From positions 114,190 through 178,189 of the forward strand of contig LVAQ01000012.1 of the NCBI GenBank assembly GCA_001604105.1: a stretch of 64,000 nt of DNA, given 5' to 3'. Made by a program: the position numbers and the translations under genes. Positions 8,495-17,477 of this stretch are shown in pieces. The first letter of the stretch is position 1. Each line of letters opens with the position of its first letter. Origin of the DNA: Clostridiales bacterium Firm_11. GTDB taxonomy: Bacteria > Bacillota > Clostridia > Christensenellales > Aristaeellaceae. The notes beneath the pieces were generated by a model that saw nothing but the letters and a program-made list of their open reading frames with translations, ran no database searches and was not told the DNA's origin.

Positions 8495-10402
8495 ATGAAC
8501 CTGACCTTACTGGGAAAATCCTACGATGTGCCGGAAGGAAGTTCGGCTGGCGATCTGATTAAAAGCGTTGCGCCGGACGAGCTGAAGAAGTACTATGCCG
8601 TGCGCCTTGCCGATGGCAGCCTGAAGGATGTTTTCGCGCCGCTGCAACATGACGGTGACGTGACCCCCCTCACCTTTGAGGATGAGGACGGCCGCAAGGT
8701 ATACCGCCACAGCTGTAGCCACCTGATGGCCATGGCCGTCAAAAACCTGTACCCCGAGGCGAAGCTTGCCATCGGCCCCGCCATTGAAAACGGCTTCTAT
8801 TATGATTTTGACCTGCCGGAGCCCTTCACGCCGGAAGTTTTACCCAAACTGGAAAAAGAGATGGATCGCATGGCCCGTAAATCCATCCGCCCGCGCCGCT
8901 TCACGTTGCCGCGCGCGGAGGCGATTGCGTTCATGGAAGAGCGTGGCGAGCCTTACAAGGTGCAGCTGATTTTGGATCTGCCGGAGGATGAAGTGCTCAG
9001 TTTTTATGAAATGGGCGATTTCATCGACCTGTGCGTGGGGCCGCATTTGCCGAACCTGAGCTATTTGAAAGCGTTCAAGCTGACGCAGATTGCGGGCGCG
9101 TACTGGCGCGGGGATGAGCACAACAAAATGCTCTGCCGGCTGTACGGCACGTGTTTTCCGCAGAAGGAACAACTGGAAACCTACCTCACCCAGCTGGAAG
9201 AAGCCAAAAAACGCGACCACCGTAAGCTGGGGCGCGAGCTTGACCTGTTTGATATCCGTGACGAGGGGCCGGGCTTCCCCTTCTTCTACCCCAAGGGCAT
9301 GGTGCTGCGCAACATACTGGAAGATTACTGGCGCGTGATCCATCGCAAGGCGGGGTACGAGGAGATCAAGACACCCATTATGCTGAATCGATCCCTGTGG
9401 GAGCGCAGCGGCCACTGGGAGAAATATCGCGAGAACATGTATACCACCAAAATCGACGAGGTGGATTTTGCCATCAAGCCGATGAACTGCCCGGGCGGCA
9501 TGCTGGTGTATGAGCGCAGGCTGTGGAGTTACCGTGATTTGCCTTGCCGCAGCGGGGAATTGGGGCTGGTGCACCGCCACGAGAAGAGCGGCGCGCTGCA
9601 TGGCCTGATGCGCGTGCGCTGCTTTACGCAGGATGATGCGCACATCTACATGACCCCCGAGCAGATCAAGGATGAAATCAAAGGCGTATATCACCTGATT
9701 GATACCGTGTATACGCTGTTTGGCTTCCCTTATACGGTGGAGCTTTCCACCCGTCCGGAGAACTCCATCGGCACGGATGAGATGTGGCAGCTTGCCACCG
9801 AAGGCTTGCAGGGCGCGCTGGATGAGCTGGGCGTCAAGTACACCATCAACGAAGGGGATGGCGCCTTCTACGGCCCCAAGATTGATTTCCACCTGCGGGA
9901 TGTGCTGGGGCGCACGTGGCAATGCGGCACCATTCAGCTGGATATGAACCTGCCGGAACGCTTTGACCTCAACTATACCGGCCCCGATGGCGAGAAACAC
10001 CGCCCGGTGATGATCCATCGCGTGGTGTTTGGCTCCATTGAGCGGTTCATCGGCATTTTGACGGAGCACTTTGGCGGGGCGTTCCCCACCTGGCTTGCGC
10101 CCGTACAGGTGAAGATTCTCACCATTACCGACCGCAGCGACGATGCCGCCAGAGAGCTGAAAAGCCTGCTGCTTGGCGATGGGCTGAGGCCGGAACTTGA
10201 CCTGCGCAATGAGAAAATCGGCTTCAAGGTGCGCGAGGCACAGTTGATGAAGATTCCCTACATGTTTGTGCTGGGGGATCGCGAGGCTGCGGATAAGACC
10301 GTAACCATTCGCAACCGCAAGGGAGAAAACCTGGGCACCTTCCCCTTCGCGGAGGCGGTTGCTATGATTAAGCAGCATAACGATTATAAGGTGCTCGACT
10401 GA
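8495..10402 (+). CDS. thrS: Threonyl-tRNA synthetase
   Basis: A 635-residue class II synthetase that charges tRNA-Thr. Domains in order are the TGS domain (1-62), the editing domain with HxxxH (HSCSH, about 71-75) and its later metal-binding residues, the catalytic core, and the anticodon-binding domain (from about 530). Core landmarks include the zinc-ligand cysteine in MNCPGGM, motif 2 around RHEKSGALHGLMRVR, DDAHIY, and motif 3 near MIHRVVFGSIERF. The start is ATG 8495 after GGAAGG; an in-frame extension to 8375 would translate the T-box leader and is rejected. Full length, single gene, T-box controlled. Confidence 0.98.
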   Translation: MNLTLLGKSYDVPEGSSAGDLIKSVAPDELKKYYAVRLADGSLKDVFAPLQHDGDVTPLTFEDEDGRKVYRHSCSHLMAMAVKNLYPEAKLAIGPAIENGFYYDFDLPEPFTPEVLPKLEKEMDRMARKSIRPRRFTLPRAEAIAFMEERGEPYKVQLILDLPEDEVLSFYEMGDFIDLCVGPHLPNLSYLKAFKLTQIAGAYWRGDEHNKMLCRLYGTCFPQKEQLETYLTQLEEAKKRDHRKLGRELDLFDIRDEGPGFPFFYPKGMVLRNILEDYWRVIHRKAGYEEIKTPIMLNRSLWERSGHWEKYRENMYTTKIDEVDFAIKPMNCPGGMLVYERRLWSYRDLPCRSGELGLVHRHEKSGALHGLMRVRCFTQDDAHIYMTPEQIKDEIKGVYHLIDTVYTLFGFPYTVELSTRPENSIGTDEMWQLATEGLQGALDELGVKYTINEGDGAFYGPKIDFHLRDVLGRTWQCGTIQLDMNLPERFDLNYTGPDGEKHRPVMIHRVVFGSIERFIGILTEHFGGAFPTWLAPVQVKILTITDRSDDAARELKSLLLGDGLRPELDLRNEKIGFKVREAQLMKIPYMFVLGDREAADKTVTIRNRKGENLGTFPFAEAVAMIKQHNDYKVLD

Positions 10403-10423
10403 CGGGCGTCAAATGAACAAGCA

Positions 10424-10460
10424 AGCACCGCGGCTGGGGGTAATCCCTGACCGCGGTGCT
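10424..10460 (+). terminator. Hairpin downstream of thrS
   Basis: A perfect 10-bp stem (AGCACCGCGG with CCGCGGTGCT) lies just after the thrS stop. No T run follows, so it may be a processing or weak termination signal. Confidence 0.45.
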
Positions 10461-10627
10461 GGGTATAAGCAGCCCGATAAGGCTTGCTATCCTGATGTTG
10501 TGCGGCCATGCGCACATGCATGGGATGCATGCAAGCGTGGCGGCAGTAGGCGCACACCCCGACGGTATGATGCATATATGGGAGATACGTTGTCTAGCAA
10601 AGCAATGGGATAGGCAGGGATGTAGCG

Positions 10628-11650
10628 ATGCAGCAATTCTATGTGGGTACCTACGCACAGGGGGAAGGAGACATCTTCACCATCGCGCTCAAGGGCAACC
10701 CTGCGAAGCTGGAGCTTACATCCGTTTTGGGCGGATGCGAGAACGCCAGCTTTATGGCGTTGGGGCATGGCCGCCTGTACGCGGTCAGTGAAAGGCCGGA
10801 TGGCGGGGATATCTGTACGTTCAGCTTATCGGCGGCTGGTGCGCCTGTGCCTTTGGCGCGCATAGCCGCGCCCTACCCGGCGCTTTGCCATATCAGCGTT
10901 TGGCCGGATGGCAGGGCATTATCCGCGGCCAGCTATCTGGGGGGCGGCGTGTGCACATGTGCGCTTGGTGCCGAGGGAACGCCGCTAGCGCCGCCGCAAT
11001 GGATTCCCAATCAGGGAAGCGGGAGCAATCCGCAGCGGCAGGAAAGCGCGCATGCGCATTCCATCACGCCCGACCCAACCGGCCGATACTTCATTCAGGC
11101 GGATTTGGGTACCGATGAACTGCTGGTGTTTCGGCCGCAGGGCACACGGCTGGCACTGCATGGCCGTGTACGCGTACCCAGCGGCGAAGGCCCGCGGCAT
11201 TTTGTCTTTCACCCCACGGGGCGCTATGGGTATCTGGTGACAGAGCTCAAGAACCATGTGATCGTATTTGAGTACGATGGGGAAAAGGGGTTGCTGCGCC
11301 AGCGGCAGACCTGTGCCTTGCTGCAAGGGGGCGAACCGCCAACCTGCCTGGCGGCGGATATCCACCTTTCCGGGGATGGCAGGTATCTGTATGCGTCCGT
11401 ACGGGGCGTGCCCCACATCGTCAAATACAGCGTCGAGGAGGATGGGGCACTGGCAAACAGGGAGTTTCTGCCCTGCGGCGCGGCTGCGGTACGCAATTTT
11501 TGCATCACGCGCGAGGGCGCGCATATGCTCATTGCGGATCAACTGGCGGATGAAGTCAGGCTGTTTGCGCTCCATCAGGAGAACGGAACCTTAGGCGCCT
11601 GTCTGGATTCGATTCGCATTCCAAGCCCGGTATGTATCCTGGAAGCGTAG
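10628..11650 (+). CDS. Lactonase family protein (beta-propeller, YbhE/Pgl type)
   Basis: A 340-residue protein of the seven-bladed beta-propeller lactonase family, whose best-known member is 6-phosphogluconolactonase (YbhE). Family features are the opening YVGTYAQGEGDIF, the blade motifs SVWPDGRAL, HSITPDPTGRYF, ADLGTDELLVF, GEGPRHFVFHPTGRYGYLVTEL and DIHLSGDGRYLYASVRG. No signal peptide. It may hydrolyse 6-phosphogluconolactone or a related sugar lactone; family members are often misassigned, so the substrate is an inference. It stands alone, with a terminator-like hairpin repeat downstream. Confidence 0.85.
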   Translation: MQQFYVGTYAQGEGDIFTIALKGNPAKLELTSVLGGCENASFMALGHGRLYAVSERPDGGDICTFSLSAAGAPVPLARIAAPYPALCHISVWPDGRALSAASYLGGGVCTCALGAEGTPLAPPQWIPNQGSGSNPQRQESAHAHSITPDPTGRYFIQADLGTDELLVFRPQGTRLALHGRVRVPSGEGPRHFVFHPTGRYGYLVTELKNHVIVFEYDGEKGLLRQRQTCALLQGGEPPTCLAADIHLSGDGRYLYASVRGVPHIVKYSVEEDGALANREFLPCGAAAVRNFCITREGAHMLIADQLADEVRLFALHQENGTLGACLDSIRIPSPVCILEA

Positions 11651-11742
11651 CAGGGGCGTGCTTCCATCCTTTATGCATTTGGGGACGAGCGGTCATTGCC
11701 CTGGTTTTACTGGCAGTGTTGCTACGAGCGCAAATCAGAAAA

Positions 11743-12057
11743 GCGCTGGGCTTGCAGAGGGCTTATCATGCAAAACAGCATACAGCGTTTACCCTGCAAA
11801 TGCAAAGCCGCTTCCCCGCACAGGGGAAGGCGGCTTTTACGTAAGGCGGAAACAGAAAAGCATACAGCCTTTTTGTGCAACGCAGATATGTTTCCTACAA
11901 CGCTGGGCTTGCAGATGTTTATAACACAAAATAGCATATACCGCTAACCTTGCAAGCCAAAGGCCGCCTCCCCGTACAAGGGAAGGCGACCTTTGGGAAA
12001 GCGCTGATACGCACAGGCATACAGCCTTTGGGTGTAAAAGGGAGCCAAGGCCTTTTT
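11743..12057. repeat. Two diverged tandem copies of a ~158-bp intergenic unit with hairpins
   Basis: Copy 1 (about 11743-11900) and copy 2 (about 11900-12057) share CGCTGGGCTTGCAGA at the start, a central GC-rich hairpin (11804-11838 and 11959-11994), and GCATACAGCCTTT near the end (11860 and 12018), all offset by 155-158 bp. The hairpins have A/T flanks and probably terminate the lactonase gene and the convergent GH43 operon. The rest of 11651-12130 carries no supported gene. Confidence 0.7.
11804..11838. terminator. Terminator hairpin in repeat copy 1
   Basis: AAAGCCGCTTCCCC pairs, with a bulge, with GGGGAAGGCGGCTTT; a short T run follows on the plus strand and a T stretch on the minus strand. 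Confidence 0.65.
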
Positions 12058-12130
12058 GATAAAACGCGCAGCTTGCTATCGCGCAAAACCATCACTTGCA
12101 GGCGGGAGCGCATCGTTGCGGCGAAGGCCG

Positions 12131-13693
12131 TTATACATCGGCCACATGCTGCGGGGCGGGGCAGCGATAGCGGAACCAGTCAAAATCGGCATGGCCGCCG
12201 ATGGTTTGCGTGGCGTAGAGGAAAAGCCCAAAACGGCCACCCATGAAATGATCCAGCAGGTAATGCAAAGGCAGCGTATCGCCCAGCTTGTGCCAGGTTG
12301 CCCCGCTTCGATAGTAGAAAGCAGCGGTATCGCGATTATCCTCAAAATCACAGCGGAGGGCAAGCGCTACGATGGGGGTATCCACACGCACACGCGCGAC
12401 TTCCCGCGCGGGGGAGGTATCGCAGGGTATCGGCTGCGGGGCTTGGTCATGGTATTGCCCCTGCGTAAGCATAACAACATCATACTGCCCCTGCCTCTTG
12501 GTGAGCGCGATGCAGCCGTAATGGCTTTGCAGCAGGCACAACCCCGCGTAATCGCCTTCCTGAAGCCCGGTGCCATCCAGCAGGGTGCGTCCTTCGCAGG
12601 TGGGGCCAAACGTGCGCTGCGTAAGGGTGTTTACCGCGCGAATCACGTTTGGCGCGATGCGTTCACTGCGCAGGCGGAGGTGACCGGGGCGCTCCGTCAC
12701 AGACCACGCGGTTTGCACCGGTTCATGGTTCCATTGCCATAGTAGATTGAGCTTTTCTCCCGGCGCATAGGTGAAATCATCCCCGGTGAACAACGGCGCA
12801 TAGCGGTGGGACGGCCTTGTGCTGGGCAGGTTCAGTTGCAGCGGCACACGCCCCTGCACGCCAAACACAGGTTTGTCATCCTGCCAGCGCACAGGCACCA
12901 GCACGGGCACCCGACCCACCGCGCCATGATCCTGAAACAGCATGGCATACCACTGCCCATCGGGGGTATCCACAAGCCCGCCTTGCGCGACGCCCGCGTT
13001 ATGGTATCCCATATCATCATCCAGCACATCGCCGCCCGTAAACACACCATCCAGCCGATCGGCCATCCAACAGGCTTGCGTGCGTCTGGCATGGCCATCC
13101 GCAGGCCAATGGATCATGAAAAGGTAATACTTGCCGTTGATTTTGTAGAGATGGCTACCCTCAAAGCCAAGGCGAACCGTGCTTTGATCTGTCACCAGCA
13201 CCCGATTGAGCCCGCCCGCTTTGGGCCCTGACAGGGAAGCATCCAGCTCTGTCAGGCGAATCTGCGTATTGCCATACACGAGGTAGACCCGCCCATCATC
13301 GTCAAACAGCAAAGTGCAATCGTGATAAAACCCCTCTATGTAGGATTTTTGCCAGGGGCCTTCGATGCTGCGGGAGGTATACAGATACGTCTTTTGCGTA
13401 TCCCAGGCGGAAAAAACGACATAAAACATCCCGTTATGGTAACGGATGCAGGGCGCCCACATCCCTTTGGCATAGATGTGCTCGCGCCCCTGAAGCTGCT
13501 GCGCGGGCGTGCCATCCAGCGTGTCAAACAGATAGCAGACCATTTCCCAATTTGCCAGATCATAGGAGCGCAAAACCGCGCCGCCCGGCATCATGTGCAT
13601 GGTGGTGCTGACCATGTAGTAGGTATCCTCCATGCGGATCACATCCGGATCGGGGAAATCCGACCAGATGATGGGGTTTGCATGCGTGACCAT
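12131..13693 (-). CDS. Glycoside hydrolase family 43 (beta-xylosidase/arabinofuranosidase type)
   Basis: A 520-residue enzyme: five-bladed GH43 propeller (about 1-310) followed by a C-terminal beta-sandwich typical of the longer xylosidase/arabinofuranosidase members. The catalytic triad is visible: base D15 in FPDPDV, pKa-modulating D125 in YHDCTLL, and acid E178 in GFEGSH. No signal peptide, so it acts inside the cell on imported oligosaccharides. It is the last gene of the minus-strand operon after two permeases, a binding protein and a YesMN pair, which argues for xylo- or arabinoxylo-oligosaccharides. The ATG is preceded by GAGGT. Confidence 0.93.
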   Translation of the reverse strand: MVTHANPIIWSDFPDPDVIRMEDTYYMVSTTMHMMPGGAVLRSYDLANWEMVCYLFDTLDGTPAQQLQGREHIYAKGMWAPCIRYHNGMFYVVFSAWDTQKTYLYTSRSIEGPWQKSYIEGFYHDCTLLFDDDGRVYLVYGNTQIRLTELDASLSGPKAGGLNRVLVTDQSTVRLGFEGSHLYKINGKYYLFMIHWPADGHARRTQACWMADRLDGVFTGGDVLDDDMGYHNAGVAQGGLVDTPDGQWYAMLFQDHGAVGRVPVLVPVRWQDDKPVFGVQGRVPLQLNLPSTRPSHRYAPLFTGDDFTYAPGEKLNLLWQWNHEPVQTAWSVTERPGHLRLRSERIAPNVIRAVNTLTQRTFGPTCEGRTLLDGTGLQEGDYAGLCLLQSHYGCIALTKRQGQYDVVMLTQGQYHDQAPQPIPCDTSPAREVARVRVDTPIVALALRCDFEDNRDTAAFYYRSGATWHKLGDTLPLHYLLDHFMGGRFGLFLYATQTIGGHADFDWFRYRCPAPQHVADV

Positions 13694-13757
13694 CGGTTGT
13701 GTACCTCGCTTTTGGGATGGAGGTTGCCCGCTTTGGACGGGTTAGAGGGTTTGCTGC

Positions 13758-14645
13758 TCAGCCTTTTACGCCGCCCAACACAATCCCCTTGACAAAATAC
13801 CGTTGCAGGAAGGGGTATACCAGAATGATGGGCAGCGACCCCAGAAAAATCTGCGCCGAGCGTAGCGTTCGATCGGAGATGGTGGCCAGCTGCTGTATCT
13901 CCTCACGGCTGAGCATGCTGTAGGTGCGTTGCACAACAATGGTTTGGATATAGCTTTGCAGGGGATAATGATCCGGATTGTTCATGAGAATCAACCCGTC
14001 AAACCAGCTGTTCCAGTGCCCTACCAGCGCAAACAGCAGCACCGTGGCGATGGCGGGCGTGGAGGTGGGCACATAGATTTGCCAGAGGATGCGCCATTGA
14101 CCGGCGCCGTCGATGCAGGCGGCTTCCGATAGCTCCTTGGGGATTTGGCGAAAGAAGTTGAGCATGAGAATCACGCTGAACACCGGCACCGCGCCGGGCA
14201 GTACCAACGCCCAGATTGAATCCAGCAATTTGTATTGGCGTATGGCCATGTACCAGGGAATCAGGCCGCCGCTGAAAAGCATGGTGATGAAAAACAGCCA
14301 CGCGTAGAACGAGCGTGCCCGAAACTCGTGCCGTTCTTTGGAGAGCGGAAACGAACTGAGGATAATCAGCAACAGGTTGATCCCGCCGCCCAGCGTGATC
14401 CGCTCCAGCGATACCAGCATCGACTGCCAGAACTGGGCGCGTTTGATGACGTACTGGTAGGAGTTGAGCGAAAAATCAACGGGCCAGAAGGTGACAATGC
14501 CGGTGGCCGCCGCGGAACTGGAGCTGAAGGAGATGGCGGCAATGTGGATAATCGGCACCAGGCAGGATAGCGCCGCCAGCGTGAGTATGATGGTGTTGAT
14601 TACGCTAAACCAGCTGAAAGGTTTGGACTTGGGTTTTGCTTGCAA
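13758..14645 (-). CDS. Carbohydrate ABC transporter permease, LplC/YtcP-like
   Basis: About 295 residues, six membrane helices, with the permease EAA loop in LSEAACIDGAGQWRILWQIYVPTSTPAI. It pairs with the LplB-like permease to import complex oligosaccharides. A GTG at 14654 would also open the frame, but AAGGAG directly abuts it. The TTG at 14645 has an 8-nt spacing and is preferred; that ribosome site overlaps the previous gene's stop. The C-terminus QRYFVKGIVLGGVKG is typical. No ATPase gene is in the operon, so a shared ATPase is presumably supplied elsewhere. Confidence 0.9.
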   Translation of the reverse strand: MQAKPKSKPFSWFSVINTIILTLAALSCLVPIIHIAAISFSSSSAAATGIVTFWPVDFSLNSYQYVIKRAQFWQSMLVSLERITLGGGINLLLIILSSFPLSKERHEFRARSFYAWLFFITMLFSGGLIPWYMAIRQYKLLDSIWALVLPGAVPVFSVILMLNFFRQIPKELSEAACIDGAGQWRILWQIYVPTSTPAIATVLLFALVGHWNSWFDGLILMNNPDHYPLQSYIQTIVVQRTYSMLSREEIQQLATISDRTLRSAQIFLGSLPIILVYPFLQRYFVKGIVLGGVKG

Positions 14646-14658
14646 ACGGCTCACCTCC

Positions 14659-15555
14659 TTAAAAGATTCGGTAATCGGCGAAATGATAGGCGCTGAAATA
14701 GGCTACCGAAACAAACACAAAGGAGATGATCGATTTGAACAGCCCCACAGCCGTAGCCACGCCAAACTGCGCATCCAGCAGGCCGATGCGGTACACAAAG
14801 GTATCGATGATATCACCGGTTTGATAGACAGTTGGGCTGTACAGGTTGAAAACCTGATCAAAGCCCGCGTTGAGAAGGTTGCCCAGACTGAGCACCATCA
14901 GCAGTACGATGACCATTTTCATGCCCGGCAAGGTGACATGCAGCGTTTGTTTCCAGCGGTTTGCCCCGTCAATCTGCGCGGCTTCATACAGGTTTGGGTC
15001 AATTCCGGTAATGGCGGCCAGATAGACGATGGTGCCATAGCCGAATTCTTTCCATGTTTCAGAAAAAATCAAGGTGAATTGAAACCATTTGTTGTCCCCC
15101 AGAAAAAAGATGGGGCTTCCCCCAAAGGCTTTGATCATTCGGTTGACAAGCCCGTCGGAAGGGGAAAGGATATCAATCAGAATACCGCCAAGCACCACCC
15201 AGGAAAGGAAATGGGGCAGGTAGATGGTGGTTTGAATGCTAGTTTTGAAACGCTTGTTTCTCACTTCGTTGATGAGAATGGCGAAAATCACGGGTACAAT
15301 GAGCCCCAGAATAATTTTATAAAGCGAAATGACGACCGTATTACCGATTACCGCGGTAAAGCTGGGCAGTTGAAAAACATAGCGGAAGTTATCCAGCCCG
15401 ATCCACTTTTGATCGCCAAACAACCCTTTGGCGGGGATGAATTTCTGAAAAGCGATGATGATACCGGCCATGGGAACATATTGAAACAGGATCAGTAAAA
15501 TGACACCGGGTAAAATCATCAGGTGCAGCGGCAGCTCTCGTCTCAGTTTCTGCAT
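14659..15555 (-). CDS. Carbohydrate ABC transporter permease, LplB/YteP-like
   Basis: A 298-residue permease with six predicted helices, beginning with the family pattern LHLMILPGVILLILFQYVPMAG. The EAA loop is YEAAQIDGANRWKQTLHVTLPGM, which docks the ATPase. It forms a heterodimer with the LplC-like protein encoded next. The ATG follows AAAAGGAG. It lies 94 bp after the binding-protein gene. This LplB/LplC/LplA set is characteristic of gut and soil Firmicutes that import plant cell-wall oligosaccharides under a YesMN system. Confidence 0.93.
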   Translation of the reverse strand: MQKLRRELPLHLMILPGVILLILFQYVPMAGIIIAFQKFIPAKGLFGDQKWIGLDNFRYVFQLPSFTAVIGNTVVISLYKIILGLIVPVIFAILINEVRNKRFKTSIQTTIYLPHFLSWVVLGGILIDILSPSDGLVNRMIKAFGGSPIFFLGDNKWFQFTLIFSETWKEFGYGTIVYLAAITGIDPNLYEAAQIDGANRWKQTLHVTLPGMKMVIVLLMVLSLGNLLNAGFDQVFNLYSPTVYQTGDIIDTFVYRIGLLDAQFGVATAVGLFKSIISFVFVSVAYFSAYHFADYRIF

Positions 15556-15649
15556 GGTGCGTCCGTCTCCTTTTGGCAGCTTCAGGGAAACAGGAAAGGG
15601 AAAGGCGACATCAAAGGCACCTTTCCCATAACCTGCCTTCGCGGATCGA

Positions 15650-17314
15650 TTATTCCGCAGCGCTCAGTGAAGCATACCAGGCATTCACTTCATCGGTGAT
15701 GGCTTGGCCGCCCAGCTGGTACCAGTCGCTTACGAACTTATCGAACTCATCGATGGATGCCGCGCCCATGATGACCTTGACGATCATCTCTTTTTCCATC
15801 TGCTCCAGGGTCGCGCGACGTTCCACCATGGTTTCGGTCGGCGCGCCGGTGAACTTCTCCACCAGCAGCTGGCCGTTGTCACGGTAGGCTTTCAGCACAT
15901 TGTAAACGCCTTCTACCCCGTAAATCTTATCCCAGCCCCATACGGAGCCGTCGCCGGCCAGGTAGGCATCCACGTTGGACTGGATCACCTTGGCTTCGCC
16001 GACCAACGTATCCATGGCATCGGCGTTGCGCGCGGCTTCGATTTCCAGGAAGGCGTTCAGGTTTTTGTACGGCGGGTAGGGGGTGACGGGGGAGAACTTC
16101 CATACACTGGTGTTGCCGTTTTCCGCGGGCATATAGTACCAGGAGAAGTTGTTGGTTTCGCCCCAGTTCTTCTCCAGGTGCATGTTTACCAGCTTCACAA
16201 GCGCTTCGGGATGTTCAAAGCCTTTGCGCACGGCAAAGTACATGTTGGTACGGAACTTGAGCGGTACGGATACGGCCGTATCATCAACACTGGGGATGGG
16301 CAGGCTGATCCAATCCGCGGTGGGATCGTTGTTGTAGTTCTGGTTGAGCGGGTACAGCGGGTTCCACTGCTCGCCGAAATCGATGCCGATTTTGCCGGCG
16401 GCGATGGTCTCGGCCACTTTGCCGCCATCTTTCACGCCGAATTCCTGATCGATCTCGCCATTTTGATACATGGCCGCCAGCGCGGTCAACGCATCCTTCA
16501 TTTCAGGCTGAACGCTGCCGTACACTAGCTTGCCATCGGCATCCGTCGTCCAGAAGTTGGGATACGCGTGGAAACCGGCAAAGAAGCCTTCCACGCCCAT
16601 GCAGCCCGCGTACAAATCTTTGGTGATGGCCAGGCCATAGGTATCCGCAATGCCGTTGCCATCGGGATCCTGCGTGGCAAACGCCGTGGAGACAGCCAGC
16701 AGTTCCTGCATGGTGGTGGGCACATCCAAGCCCAGCTTGTCCAGCCAATCCTTGCGGATCCACAGGAACTGCGCGCTTTCGATGGATGCTTCCAGGTTGG
16801 GGATCGCCATCAGCTTGCCTTCAAAGGTCGCGGAATCCAGCACCGAGGAGCCTTCATCCGAATACACCTGACGGGTCAAATCCGATGCGTACTGGTCAAA
16901 GTAGCCAGTCAGATCTTCGATCACATCCGCATCGGCCAGCTGTTTGAGCTGCGCCGAGGTGACGGTAATCACGTCCGGCAGGTCGCCCGAAGCCAGCGTA
17001 ACGTTGATCTTCTGCTTGTAGGCATCATCCGTGTAGCCGCCTTGGACGGTCCACGCGTAGGAGATGTTGATGCCAAGCTCATCCTGGTAGAGGTCAAACC
17101 AGCGGTTGGACTCAATGGTCTCATTGGGGGTCTGGGGCAGTACGTTGCTGGTGAGATCGTTATCCACAGCGCGTACAAAGACAATATCGATTGCGGGATC
17201 GTACTTGCTCAGCGAATCTGCATTCTCTCCCAACGCGGATAGAACCGGTACGCTCAGCAGCGCAAGCGCCAGCATGGCGGAGACGAGCTTGCGCCAGGTG
17301 CTCTTTTTGGTCAT
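15650..17314 (-). CDS. Extracellular solute-binding protein, LplA-like
   Basis: A 554-residue oligosaccharide-binding protein of the LplA/family-1 type. The N-terminus is a classical signal peptide (MTKKSTWRKLVSAMLALALL...) ending near SALGENA, with no lipobox cysteine. The mature part carries tryptophans and the DPDGNGIADTYGLA segment that is common in this family. It delivers substrate to the two permeases that follow. The start ATG is preceded by AAGGAGGG. A promoter at 17376-17404 suggests transcription separate from, or additional to, the upstream YesMN genes. Confidence 0.93.
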   Translation of the reverse strand: MTKKSTWRKLVSAMLALALLSVPVLSALGENADSLSKYDPAIDIVFVRAVDNDLTSNVLPQTPNETIESNRWFDLYQDELGINISYAWTVQGGYTDDAYKQKINVTLASGDLPDVITVTSAQLKQLADADVIEDLTGYFDQYASDLTRQVYSDEGSSVLDSATFEGKLMAIPNLEASIESAQFLWIRKDWLDKLGLDVPTTMQELLAVSTAFATQDPDGNGIADTYGLAITKDLYAGCMGVEGFFAGFHAYPNFWTTDADGKLVYGSVQPEMKDALTALAAMYQNGEIDQEFGVKDGGKVAETIAAGKIGIDFGEQWNPLYPLNQNYNNDPTADWISLPIPSVDDTAVSVPLKFRTNMYFAVRKGFEHPEALVKLVNMHLEKNWGETNNFSWYYMPAENGNTSVWKFSPVTPYPPYKNLNAFLEIEAARNADAMDTLVGEAKVIQSNVDAYLAGDGSVWGWDKIYGVEGVYNVLKAYRDNGQLLVEKFTGAPTETMVERRATLEQMEKEMIVKVIMGAASIDEFDKFVSDWYQLGGQAITDEVNAWYASLSAAE

Positions 17315-17375
17315 TGATGGATGCCCTCCTTTTCATTTTCAAAGGAAGATTTGCATTTTTGCCCTTGATACTCAA

Positions 17376-17404
17376 AGTATAGGGAAAGCATCCGCGGCAA
17401 ACAA
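17376..17404 (-). promoter_or_regulatory. Putative promoter of the LplABC-GH43 operon
   Basis: On the minus strand TTGTTT, 17 bp, TATACT, about 60 bp upstream of the binding-protein start; the likely target region of the adjacent YesN-type regulator. Confidence 0.5.
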
Positions 17405-17477
17405 TGATTCGTTCTTTTGATACTGTACTGGAATCGACCAGTTTCTCCATCCTTGCAAGCGCGCGTTTCTCCTTTTT

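Noticed and set aside
8840..10378. 512-codon minus-strand frame inside thrS
   Set aside because: Antisense shadow of thrS; no ribosome site or protein-like pattern.
10413..10613. 66-codon frame between thrS and the lactonase gene
   Set aside because: Begins within the post-thrS hairpin, has no ribosome site, and its composition is not protein-like.
11632..11947. Three overlapping short plus-strand frames after the lactonase gene
   Set aside because: They cover the hairpin repeat in different frames, none with a ribosome site.
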